Assembly (NCBI GenBank): GCA_934635225.1
Contig: CAKTYZ010000004.1
Coordinates: forward strand, 140,126-204,125
Direction of reading: 5' to 3'
Length of the DNA stretch: 64,000 bases
Source: an uncultured Kiritimatiellota bacterium
Lineage (GTDB): Bacteria; Verrucomicrobiota; Kiritimatiellia; RFP12; UBA1067
The first letter of the stretch is position 1. The number at the start of each line of letters is the position of its first letter. The notes under the pieces are model-generated. The model saw only the letters and a program-made list of their open reading frames with translations, did no database searches and was not told where the DNA came from. Shown piece after piece: positions 34,710 to 42,271 of the stretch. The translations under genes were made by a program, and so were the position numbers.

Positions 34710-36473
34710 TCAACGAGAGCCTGTGCTTTTCATCGAGAACGCGCGGAAGTACGTGCCTTTTGCATCTGTATCTTCCGCCAAGGTCTGAAGATGCAGATAA
34801 GAAAGCCCAAATGGCGGGATTGTCGCGATGTCCGTCTCGGCAATGGCCTTGTTCGCGCAAAAGATCTGAGCCTTATGCGTGTCAAGGTCCCAAATGCAAA
34901 CGATCTGATGCCATGTGCCGCCGCCAATCAAAGGTTCCGAGATCTCATATGTCACGGGCGCCATCCGGGGATTGAACGAATCGCAGGGATTGATCCAATG
35001 GTCGGTCAATGACAGGCGAAAGCCCGCACGGTCAATACGACAGTCGATCTTCAGCTCACCCTTTCGCGTTGCCGGAAAGTTCCAGACAATGCCCTGTCGG
35101 TCTGAGACGAGGCGCGGATCGCGGATTCGACAAAGCTGCAAGACCTCACGGACACTGCCCTTCCCTTCGTCCGTGTCGGGATCACGCGCCAAGACGGCTC
35201 CGGGCAAGCGGTTCCAGGCGCAATGCCCAGCCCAGCCACGCCAGCCGCCCGACAGAGACTTCAGGTAAAGGTGGTTCGAGAGTCCGCCGAGGCCCTGGCG
35301 GAAGTCCTCGATTCGCGTCGTTTCCATCAACCAGTCAGGATCGAGCCGCGCAATCCGCCGCGCGGACGAGTTTTGTCCATAGGCAATCAGCACCATGCCG
35401 TCGCGCAATTCGAGCGCCTGCGTCTGGTGCACGGATTTGTCGTGCTCGTCATCAGGACCGTTGCCGAGTTCCCGAAAGTCCGCCGCATTGCGTGGCTCGG
35501 TCAGGGCAATCTCGCGAAAGCCCCTCCACGTTCGACCGTCGTCGTCAGAGATCGCGGCATGCAGGACGTCGCGGTTGGTGAAGACGGTCTCCCAAACGCC
35601 GGCAAGCGTCGCAGCGTCCGTCGCGAGCTCGGGGTACTCCGCCGCGTCACGCGTCGGCAGCGGCACCGTGTTGTTCCAGAAGAACAAAAGTCGCCCATCC
35701 TTTAGACGAAAGAGGTACGGCATCGTGTTCGTCGCCCAGAACGCGGGGTTCTCGCGCGGCTCGCTCCACGTCTCGCCGCCGTCATTTGACACGCAGAACG
35801 CATGATGTCCGCTGCTCGTGCGCAAGGCCATGAGCAATGAACCGTCCTTTAGCTCGACAACGGATGGCTCACAACCGTCGTTGTACCAACGCGGTCGTCG
35901 ATCGCCTGGTCCCTGTCGAGGCACATCCTTCAGAGGCGGGATGGGAACAGAACGCCACGTGTCGCCGTCATCGTCCGACAAGGCAACCGCCGCGCGGTAG
36001 CACGCGCCGTTTTCGCATCGCACGTCCGAAAACGCCGCAACCCAGCGCCGCCGCGACACGAGCGCGGTCAGCTGGCGCAGTTCCTGCCGCCGCCAGCCGA
36101 GGCGATGACGTTCGGGACGCGTGTCCCCCGGTCCGCGGCGCGAACGAACGAACACCGTCTCGCGTTCAGGCCCCTCGTCAACGAAGAATATCCACTCGTC
36201 GCGCCATGGGCTTTTCACCATCGCGCCGACGTCGCCGCGTGCGGCAATCCGAAACGTCCAATTCGTCCCCTCGTCGCGCGAGGCGATGTAGACGCGACGC
36301 CGTTCACCGCCGATCGTTTTCCAGCCGTAGTGCCGAATCTCGCCGTCCGCCGCGCGACAGAGGTCGCGCACGGCGGCGGCGGGTGGAACCGCCACGACCT
36401 GCGGACCTTCAGACGCCGCGCTGACGAGACCGACAAGCAAGACAACCGGCAGGACAGGCGTGCGCTTCTTCAT
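34710..36473 (-). CDS. Secreted sialidase-type (Asp-box) glycosidase
   Basis: 587 residues with a signal peptide (LVSAASEG). A six-bladed propeller is indicated by four Asp boxes of the S-x-D-x-G-x-T/N-W type: SRDEGTNW, SDDDGDTW, SNDGGETW and SDDDGRTW. A C-terminal LamG-like part (about 470-587) follows. Exo-alpha-sialidases (GH33) release terminal sialic acid; other Asp-box families cannot be excluded without alignment. Its start overlaps the stop of the GH71-like/SGNH esterase gene (ATGA at 36470-36473). Co-translation with a sialate-O-acetylesterase-like domain supports sialoglycan use. Confidence 0.82.
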   Translation of the reverse strand: MKKRTPVLPVVLLVGLVSAASEGPQVVAVPPAAAVRDLCRAADGEIRHYGWKTIGGERRRVYIASRDEGTNWTFRIAARGDVGAMVKSPWRDEWIFFVDEGPERETVFVRSRRGPGDTRPERHRLGWRRQELRQLTALVSRRRWVAAFSDVRCENGACYRAAVALSDDDGDTWRSVPIPPLKDVPRQGPGDRRPRWYNDGCEPSVVELKDGSLLMALRTSSGHHAFCVSNDGGETWSEPRENPAFWATNTMPYLFRLKDGRLLFFWNNTVPLPTRDAAEYPELATDAATLAGVWETVFTNRDVLHAAISDDDGRTWRGFREIALTEPRNAADFRELGNGPDDEHDKSVHQTQALELRDGMVLIAYGQNSSARRIARLDPDWLMETTRIEDFRQGLGGLSNHLYLKSLSGGWRGWAGHCAWNRLPGAVLARDPDTDEGKGSVREVLQLCRIRDPRLVSDRQGIVWNFPATRKGELKIDCRIDRAGFRLSLTDHWINPCDSFNPRMAPVTYEISEPLIGGGTWHQIVCIWDLDTHKAQIFCANKAIAETDIATIPPFGLSYLHLQTLAEDTDAKGTYFRAFSMKSTGSR

Positions 36474-39400
36474 TTGTTCCCCTCCAGTGCGTCAGATAGG
36501 CGTCGCGCCAACGCGGCTTTGTCCGGCGGATGGATGTCGGCCTTCGTCGAAATGTCGGCGGACTTCACAAGCGTGACATGCCGGATGCTTTCCGCAGCAA
36601 GTTCCTGAGCGACCTGCACGCCATGCCAGCGTTCGTCGTCCCGCGCCGCTAAGTCGGCAATCTGCACGAGCGAAAACGGTAACTTTGCATCGTCAAGATC
36701 AGCCCGCCAGCGTTCGACGAGCGATTTGAACAACGGCGCATAGTAGCGTCTGCCGCCGGGCCCGGTGTCGCTTTCGCCTTGATACCACACGACGCGCGAG
36801 AACGCGAACGGCACGAGATGCACAAACATCTTCTCATACAGAAAGCCAGGGCCGTTCCATGTCGAATAGATCGGGTGCGTGAAGTCGCCATGCCGGTCGG
36901 CTTTCGCGATCTGTCCGTTCGGATCTGCGCAAGCGTCCGCCGGCAACCAGCTCTGCAGAACCGACGCGCCTTGCGCACACACGACCAGCCCAACGGGCTT
37001 GCCTGTCTTCCGAACCCGTTCCAAGCCGAACAAGTACGCGAGCGTCGACCAACGCGCGACTTCATTGGATGCGCAGATCCGCCAGCCATCGCCGGACGTA
37101 AAGTCAGGTCCCGGCTCAACGCGTGAGACCGTGAAACACCGCAGCAGGTCTTCGTTCAAGTAATCCAATGGCTTGACGCACGATCGTGACAGCGCGAACT
37201 GCATATTCGACTGTCCCGCCATCAGGTACACTTCTCCTACATGCACATCTTTCAGCACACGCGTCTTGGCGTTGAGCCTGACATTCAGTTCGAATGGGCC
37301 GCCCGCCGTCCCTGCCGGCAGTTCGATCAGCCACATGCCGCCCCGCGAGACGGCCTTTGCCGTTCGTCCGCGAAAAGTCGCTGACACGGCGCCAAGTCCC
37401 GTGCCGAAGAGCCGCACGGGCTTCCCTTCCGCAAACACCATCCCGTCCGCAAAGAGCGGCGCGAGCCGCAGTTCCTCCAACTCCAACTCGGCATTCGGAT
37501 CGCCTGCAAATTCAAGGTCGTGCAAGAGTCCGACAGTCGGGTTCTCGCCGTTGATGCCAAGGCCAATCGCCGGCGAGCAGTTGCCGTAAATTCGCACGGG
37601 CGGAATCGCACGTGAACCCACCTCCACGCCGTCCAGCAGCAGTTTGAAGCGACATCCGTCGTTCACCAGCGTGAGCCGCGCGCGATGACCGCGTGGCAAT
37701 GGTTCTGGAGTGGCGATCTCACAGGCGAATGCCGTCGCGTCCTCCCCTCCGGAAAATGCGGCGACCAGTCGACCGTCCGCCGCCAGCGTCAGCGACGGCC
37801 CCTCGTTCCAGCCGTTCGGGGACAGGATTGGATGCGCCTTCCCGTCTGTCGCGAGCGGCGTGAACGCGCACGTCATGCGAAAAGGTCCCATCGGCCATTG
37901 GCGTTGCGGCAGTTTCGGACGCAACAGCGGTGCGTTCGAGAAGTCGAATTTCGCGTGACGAACGGAAAACGGCGAAACGCAAGACGACGAAACGACGCGC
38001 GTTTTCTTCACGGGCCACGCCGTCTCCGGCGTCAGGAATTCGCGCGCATCCGGCATCCCCGACGCGCCGGACGTCCGATCCAGCGTGACGGGCGTTTCGA
38101 CGACGGCCATCGGAATCGGACGCAACCCCGTCGCGAACGGATGCCGAACCTTCGACTCGGAAAACATGCCGTCCGCGAACTCGAACTCGACCCAAAAGTC
38201 GTCCGTCGGCGTGGGTTTCGCCGACCAGACAGAGAGGAACAGCTTGCCGCGCTTCAGCCCAAGTGGCGGCAGGTCGTAGAGCGTGCCGTCCGACGACAGG
38301 CGGATCGTCCCCGCGCCGCAGCGAAGCTCCCCGAAGCGCACCAGGTCTCGCGGCGTGAAAGTGCGGACGGCGCGGTTGTCCGTGAACGTGAGCCTTGTCT
38401 GCGCCTCCGTCTCGATGCGCGCCGTCAGCTTCATCCACGTTGGCGTCAACTGAGAGGTCATCCGCTGCGGTCCCCAGGCGAAGTGCGGCGCACCGTTCGT
38501 CTCAAAACTCTTAACGGCATGCGCAATCCGTCCGTTCGCGATCTGAAGGTCCAGCCAACCGTCGCCGTTGAAGAAGACGGGCAGGATCGTCTTGCGCACG
38601 GGCGTGAACGCCGTTACGGGACGCTCGTTACGGTAGAGGACCGCTCGTTTTAGGGAGACCTCGCTCGCGAACGTGCATGTCCCTTCGAGAATCCCGTCTT
38701 GCCATGCAAGGTCGAACGAACTCATCATCGGGCGGCGGTCATGGATCGAGACTTTGACCGTCTCGGGGTTCGCGAGCCACCCCGTGAACTGGAAGACCGG
38801 CGGCAACGTGACGACGCGCGTCTCGGACGGAAGCCGTACGACGAACTCGGGCGTCAGGACGTGCGAGGCAGACAGCTTCGTGGTCGGCACGAGCCATTCC
38901 GTCCGCGTCCAATCCGCGTCCGCCAGCCGTCGTTCGGACAGGCCGGCGACGATTTCGCCATTTTCGTCAAGAAGGCGTCCCGCTACCGAGACGACGCCCT
39001 TCTCGACCGACGGCAGGCGCTGGGCCTCAAACCGCAGCACCGTGCCGGGAATGTTCTCGCGCAAATAGGCGAAAACGACATCCGTTTTCTCCGCCGGGCG
39101 CTCCCCCCGAAAGGCGCGCGCCATCGCTCGCACGATTGCCGGATTTCCCGTCGCGAGCCGCCGCGTCTGGAGCGTCGTCTCGTCGTGGTCGTTCCATGTC
39201 GTCACGTGCAGCCAACGGGCGTTGTTCAGCGCCTGCGCCGCATCGAACCGCCGCTGCAACGTGTCTAATCCGCAAAACGGCTGGTAATAGCTGCAACGTC
39301 CCGGCAACCAGCCGCCGTAGTAGCCGGGCCACAGGCATGGCATGAACGCCGCGCCGTTCTTCCGGCAGAATGCGTCGGCCTCGCGCATCTCCGTCTCGAC

Positions 39401-40063
39401 GGACTTGAACGGCGTCCGCCCACAGCCCATGATCGAGAAATGGAACGCGCCCTCGAACAGGCCGGCGTAGGGCGCGAAGACCATTTCGTCGAACGCCTGG
39501 AACGGCGTCTCAATGTTGGCGACGACATGGATCGGATAGCCCGCATCGGCACAGATCCGACGAATCGCGCGCCACTCCTCCGGCGTCCATGCGCGGTAGG
39601 TGTAGGCACAGACGACGAACCGGTCACCGCATCGCGCGTAGTTCGGATGCTTCCCGTAGGTCGAAAGCATGCGCACGAGCTCCTTCGCCTGATGGGCGAC
39701 GCTCACGCGGCGGTCAAGGCAGATGCCGAACTGAAACGGCGTGCCCTCGGCAGCCGCGAGAAAGGGCCGCAAATCCCAAAAGGACGTTGTGCCGCCCTCG
39801 TGCGCAACCATGTCATTGAAGAACCCGTCCACGCCCTGGTCGAGCGCACGCCGGATCTCGTCGCGCAGCGGATTCGCCCCGACGTCCGTCTGCGGGAAGT
39901 CGTAGACGCGTTGCGACATCTGCGAGGCGTTCTCCGGCACGAACCACGGCACGTAGTGCGCCCAGACCATCTTGCGGTTCGCCACATCCGCCGCGCACGC
40001 GGCCCCGACGCTCCAGACGAGCGACAGGACCGCCACCAGCATCTTCAATCCGCAGCCATTCAT
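36470..40063 (-). CDS. GH71-like glycosidase fused to a sialate O-acetylesterase-type SGNH domain
   Basis: 1,197 residues with a signal peptide (GAACAADV). The N-terminal about 330 residues resemble GH71/GH99-type barrels (KMVWAHYVPWF, DQGVDGFFNDM, PCLWPGYYGGW, WNDHDETTL). A middle beta region follows, then an SGNH esterase from about 950: GQSNMQ (Ser952), WYQGESD and DIHPPDK (Asp1176/His1178). This C-terminal module matches the carbohydrate O-acetylesterases that deacetylate sialic acids or xylan. The fusion would pair backbone cleavage with de-O-acetylation. Its paralogue at 42272-44893 lacks the esterase. It is coupled to the sialidase. Confidence 0.82.
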   Translation of the reverse strand: MNGCGLKMLVAVLSLVWSVGAACAADVANRKMVWAHYVPWFVPENASQMSQRVYDFPQTDVGANPLRDEIRRALDQGVDGFFNDMVAHEGGTTSFWDLRPFLAAAEGTPFQFGICLDRRVSVAHQAKELVRMLSTYGKHPNYARCGDRFVVCAYTYRAWTPEEWRAIRRICADAGYPIHVVANIETPFQAFDEMVFAPYAGLFEGAFHFSIMGCGRTPFKSVETEMREADAFCRKNGAAFMPCLWPGYYGGWLPGRCSYYQPFCGLDTLQRRFDAAQALNNARWLHVTTWNDHDETTLQTRRLATGNPAIVRAMARAFRGERPAEKTDVVFAYLRENIPGTVLRFEAQRLPSVEKGVVSVAGRLLDENGEIVAGLSERRLADADWTRTEWLVPTTKLSASHVLTPEFVVRLPSETRVVTLPPVFQFTGWLANPETVKVSIHDRRPMMSSFDLAWQDGILEGTCTFASEVSLKRAVLYRNERPVTAFTPVRKTILPVFFNGDGWLDLQIANGRIAHAVKSFETNGAPHFAWGPQRMTSQLTPTWMKLTARIETEAQTRLTFTDNRAVRTFTPRDLVRFGELRCGAGTIRLSSDGTLYDLPPLGLKRGKLFLSVWSAKPTPTDDFWVEFEFADGMFSESKVRHPFATGLRPIPMAVVETPVTLDRTSGASGMPDAREFLTPETAWPVKKTRVVSSSCVSPFSVRHAKFDFSNAPLLRPKLPQRQWPMGPFRMTCAFTPLATDGKAHPILSPNGWNEGPSLTLAADGRLVAAFSGGEDATAFACEIATPEPLPRGHRARLTLVNDGCRFKLLLDGVEVGSRAIPPVRIYGNCSPAIGLGINGENPTVGLLHDLEFAGDPNAELELEELRLAPLFADGMVFAEGKPVRLFGTGLGAVSATFRGRTAKAVSRGGMWLIELPAGTAGGPFELNVRLNAKTRVLKDVHVGEVYLMAGQSNMQFALSRSCVKPLDYLNEDLLRCFTVSRVEPGPDFTSGDGWRICASNEVARWSTLAYLFGLERVRKTGKPVGLVVCAQGASVLQSWLPADACADPNGQIAKADRHGDFTHPIYSTWNGPGFLYEKMFVHLVPFAFSRVVWYQGESDTGPGGRRYYAPLFKSLVERWRADLDDAKLPFSLVQIADLAARDDERWHGVQVAQELAAESIRHVTLVKSADISTKADIHPPDKAALARRLSDALEGNK

Positions 40064-40069
40064 CGCGCT

Positions 40070-40324
40070 TTACCGAATCGAAAAGACAAAGCCCCGACAG
40101 GGCTTCGTGTTGAGGAAGATGCCCGGCCACGGCGACCAGTCCCACCCTTCGAGCAGGGTGTCGAGCGGTACTGCTTCCGCTGCGACGGCAAGACCGCCGA
40201 CCGTCGTGTCGAGGGCACACGCCGTCTCGGAGACGACGGGCGCGGGCGGCATCGGCTCAAGCGTTCCGGCAGACGCGGCGAAGGCCGCCGCGCTCGCCAA
40301 TGCCGACAAAGCAAACGGTTTCAT
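40070..40324 (-). CDS. Small secreted protein with a hydrophobic-Arg C-terminus
   Basis: 84 residues, AAGGAG with an 8-base spacing before the ATG. A signal peptide (AAAFAASAG) leaves a mature chain of about 64 residues with LDTTVGGLAVAAEAVPLDT, a Trp-rich WDWSPWP and a terminal GFVFSIR. It is tightly packed between the SUMF1-fold gene and the GH71-like gene (19 and 6 bp gaps). No family is recognised. Its end resembles the ends of five much larger secreted proteins in this window. Confidence 0.7.
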   Translation of the reverse strand: MKPFALSALASAAAFAASAGTLEPMPPAPVVSETACALDTTVGGLAVAAEAVPLDTLLEGWDWSPWPGIFLNTKPCRGFVFSIR

Positions 40325-40342
40325 CGTTCGGACTCCTTTTCG

Positions 40343-41620
40343 TCAGGGAACTTCGACCTGTGCCGCGATGCGGAAGCCGACAAAAGGTCTCTGCGCCTCC
40401 GTCAAGCCATTCTCGGTTGCATTGTAGTTGGTATAAAAGGACAAGGCTCTTGAACCCGAACGGCAATACCTCGCCTCGTCCCCCCACGAACCGCCACGCA
40501 CGATGCGATTCCAGCTCTGCTGTGTTGCGTTCGACTCGTACGGATCGACCGCATCGGCGTTCGTCATGGGTCCCCGACGATCGAACACCCATTCGCGCAC
40601 GTTGCCATGCATGTCGTAGAATCCCCACGCATTTGGCTTAAACGAGCCGACTTCCGCCGGCCCCGTGCGGTCGCCGAGATTGCCCTTGTAGAGACCAAGT
40701 TCGTCAAGACGAGAATCCGTCGCGGTGCTTTCAAGGAACTCCGTGCCGTCATTGAAAGCGCCCGTCGTGCCCGCACGGCAGGCGTATTCCCACTGTGCGT
40801 CCGTCGGCAGGTCGAAGAGGAATCCGCCCGAATAGTTGCGGAGGTTGATCAGAAACTTGGCCTGTGTCGCGCTCGCCGTGTCAACAGACGCATCGTAGGG
40901 CCACGTATAGCACGTCCCATGCAGCAATTGCCAGCGCATGCCCGTCGCCGGATAGGCCGAACCAGTTGAGACGGCATCGCCGTTCAGCAGGTTGCGCTGT
41001 CCCTCCGTGAATTCGTAAACGCCCAGATAATAGGGTTTGGTAATCCGCACGTTGTGGCGCATTTCAAAAGTTGAATTGTAGCCCGCTTCCGACGAATGGG
41101 AGCCCATGACAAAGCCGAGATCGTCCGTCGGATCGACGCGGCGCAAGATGAGGTGCGTCGTCTTGTAGCGGCGATTCGTGATGCCGCCGGGCACCGTCTC
41201 CGCGCTCGTGTAGAACGTCATCGGCCACGGATTCGCCGCCGTCGCCGCCGTCCCGCGCGTCATGTCGAAGACGACATAGCGCGGCGGTGCACTCTTTGAC
41301 CAGGCCGTGACGCGTGCGCGGGCGTTGTCCACCTTGTGGTTCGGCCACGAGCGGACGGCCTCCCAAGCGATTCGCTTGCCCGTGCCCATCGCGACGACCT
41401 TGTTGACGTCTCCCGACAGGTTCGCGACCTCGCCTTCCGCGAGCGGCACGCCGTTCGTCTCGATGGAGAGCGTGACGATCGCGTCCTCGCCTGCGAGGTC
41501 GTAAGTGACGACGACGTTGCGGTCCGCGTCCTGCGTCATGACGACGTTCGACACGTCCGGCGCCGCACACGCGACCGAAGCCGACAGGGCGAACAGCCCC
41601 GCAATCAGAGTTCTCTTCAT
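40343..41620 (-). CDS. Secreted SUMF1/FGE-fold protein
   Basis: 425 residues with a signal peptide (SVACAAPD). An Ig-like N-domain (about 20-110, ending GDVNKVVAMGTG...ARVTAW) precedes a formylglycine-generating-enzyme-type sulfatase-modifying domain (FVMGS, DLPTDAQWEYACRAGTTG, NAWGFYDMHGNVREW, RIVRGGSW, YCRSGSR). Extracellular members of this fold often act as binding proteins rather than FGEs, and no sulfatase is encoded nearby, so a catalytic role is doubtful. The first 95 bp and the upstream region are duplicated at 47997-48222. Confidence 0.88.
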   Translation of the reverse strand: MKRTLIAGLFALSASVACAAPDVSNVVMTQDADRNVVVTYDLAGEDAIVTLSIETNGVPLAEGEVANLSGDVNKVVAMGTGKRIAWEAVRSWPNHKVDNARARVTAWSKSAPPRYVVFDMTRGTAATAANPWPMTFYTSAETVPGGITNRRYKTTHLILRRVDPTDDLGFVMGSHSSEAGYNSTFEMRHNVRITKPYYLGVYEFTEGQRNLLNGDAVSTGSAYPATGMRWQLLHGTCYTWPYDASVDTASATQAKFLINLRNYSGGFLFDLPTDAQWEYACRAGTTGAFNDGTEFLESTATDSRLDELGLYKGNLGDRTGPAEVGSFKPNAWGFYDMHGNVREWVFDRRGPMTNADAVDPYESNATQQSWNRIVRGGSWGDEARYCRSGSRALSFYTNYNATENGLTEAQRPFVGFRIAAQVEVP

Positions 41621-41752
41621 TTTTCGCAGCCTTTCTGTTTGAGTGTAATGTGGACAAGACGCCCTTCGCCTTTTTCACACTTTATATTATACCAAATTGG
41701 CGCGAAAGTAAAGAGACAAATCAAGAACCAAAATAAAGACAGATCAGGAACT
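41526..41752. repeat. Direct repeat, copy 1 (227 bp)
   Basis: Spans the first 95 bp of the SUMF1-fold gene, its leader and the -10 box at 41686-41691. Copy 2 is at 47997-48222 in the same orientation, about 96% identical by eye. Together they flank a 6.2-kb module. Confidence 0.9.
41686..41691 (-). promoter_or_regulatory. -10 box of the SUMF1/GH71/sialidase operon
   Basis: Minus-strand TATAAT, 66 bases upstream of the SUMF1-fold gene start at 41620. Likely drives 41620-34710. The same element is present in repeat copy 2 at 48157-48162. Confidence 0.55.
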
Positions 41753-42271
41753 AAATGAGTGGCCCGTCGGCCCGTGCTTCGGAGCGGGAAGATGCGCGTG
41801 CGGACTCGTCGTTCGGGTTTGCGCTTCACGCCGAAGACAACTAAGCCGGCTTCAGCCTACCGTGCCTCGGCGAAGCCACGGGCTGCGGGCAAGACCTCTC
41901 GGTGCCAGCAAACCCTCGCTCCTCTCTCGCACCTCTTCCCGCCCCTCCGCGCGCGACACCGCACATTCGGCTTTTGTCACGCAGAGCCGCAGGCCGACAT
42001 GGACGGAGCGCAGCGAAGTCCGTTCAAGCGACTGTCAGGCCAACGGGCCAAACTACTACCTGACGCCGCTTGCGAAGTCGGGATACATCGCGGTTGCTGG
42101 AGGCGAGAAGAATCGCTATCTGCCCGGCAAGCAGTATAGGACTTTGCGCAAGGGAAAGGCGGTGGTCCGTGCCTAACCCCACCACTTTAACTCCACCATT
42201 GGGGTCTGACCCTCGAAGTCTAGACCAGGCGGTCTACTCTGGTATGGCAGAATAAATCCCAATAATCTTTT
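41753..42271. other. Gene-poor stretch with a possible plus-strand gene relic
   Basis: No complete gene. In one plus frame the end reads NYYLTPLAKSGYIAVAGG, then RYLPGKQYRTL, and stops at 42176. This looks like the C-terminal winged-helix part of a regulator or nuclease, without a credible upstream start. Just downstream, 42200-42245 carries short GGTCTGACC and GTCTAGACC-type dyads. It probably marks the scar of an older rearrangement at the module boundary. Confidence 0.4.

Noticed and set aside
37230..37242. GGTACACTTCTCC as a third copy of the cassette repeat
   Set aside because: Only about nine bases match and they lie inside a coding region; chance similarity.
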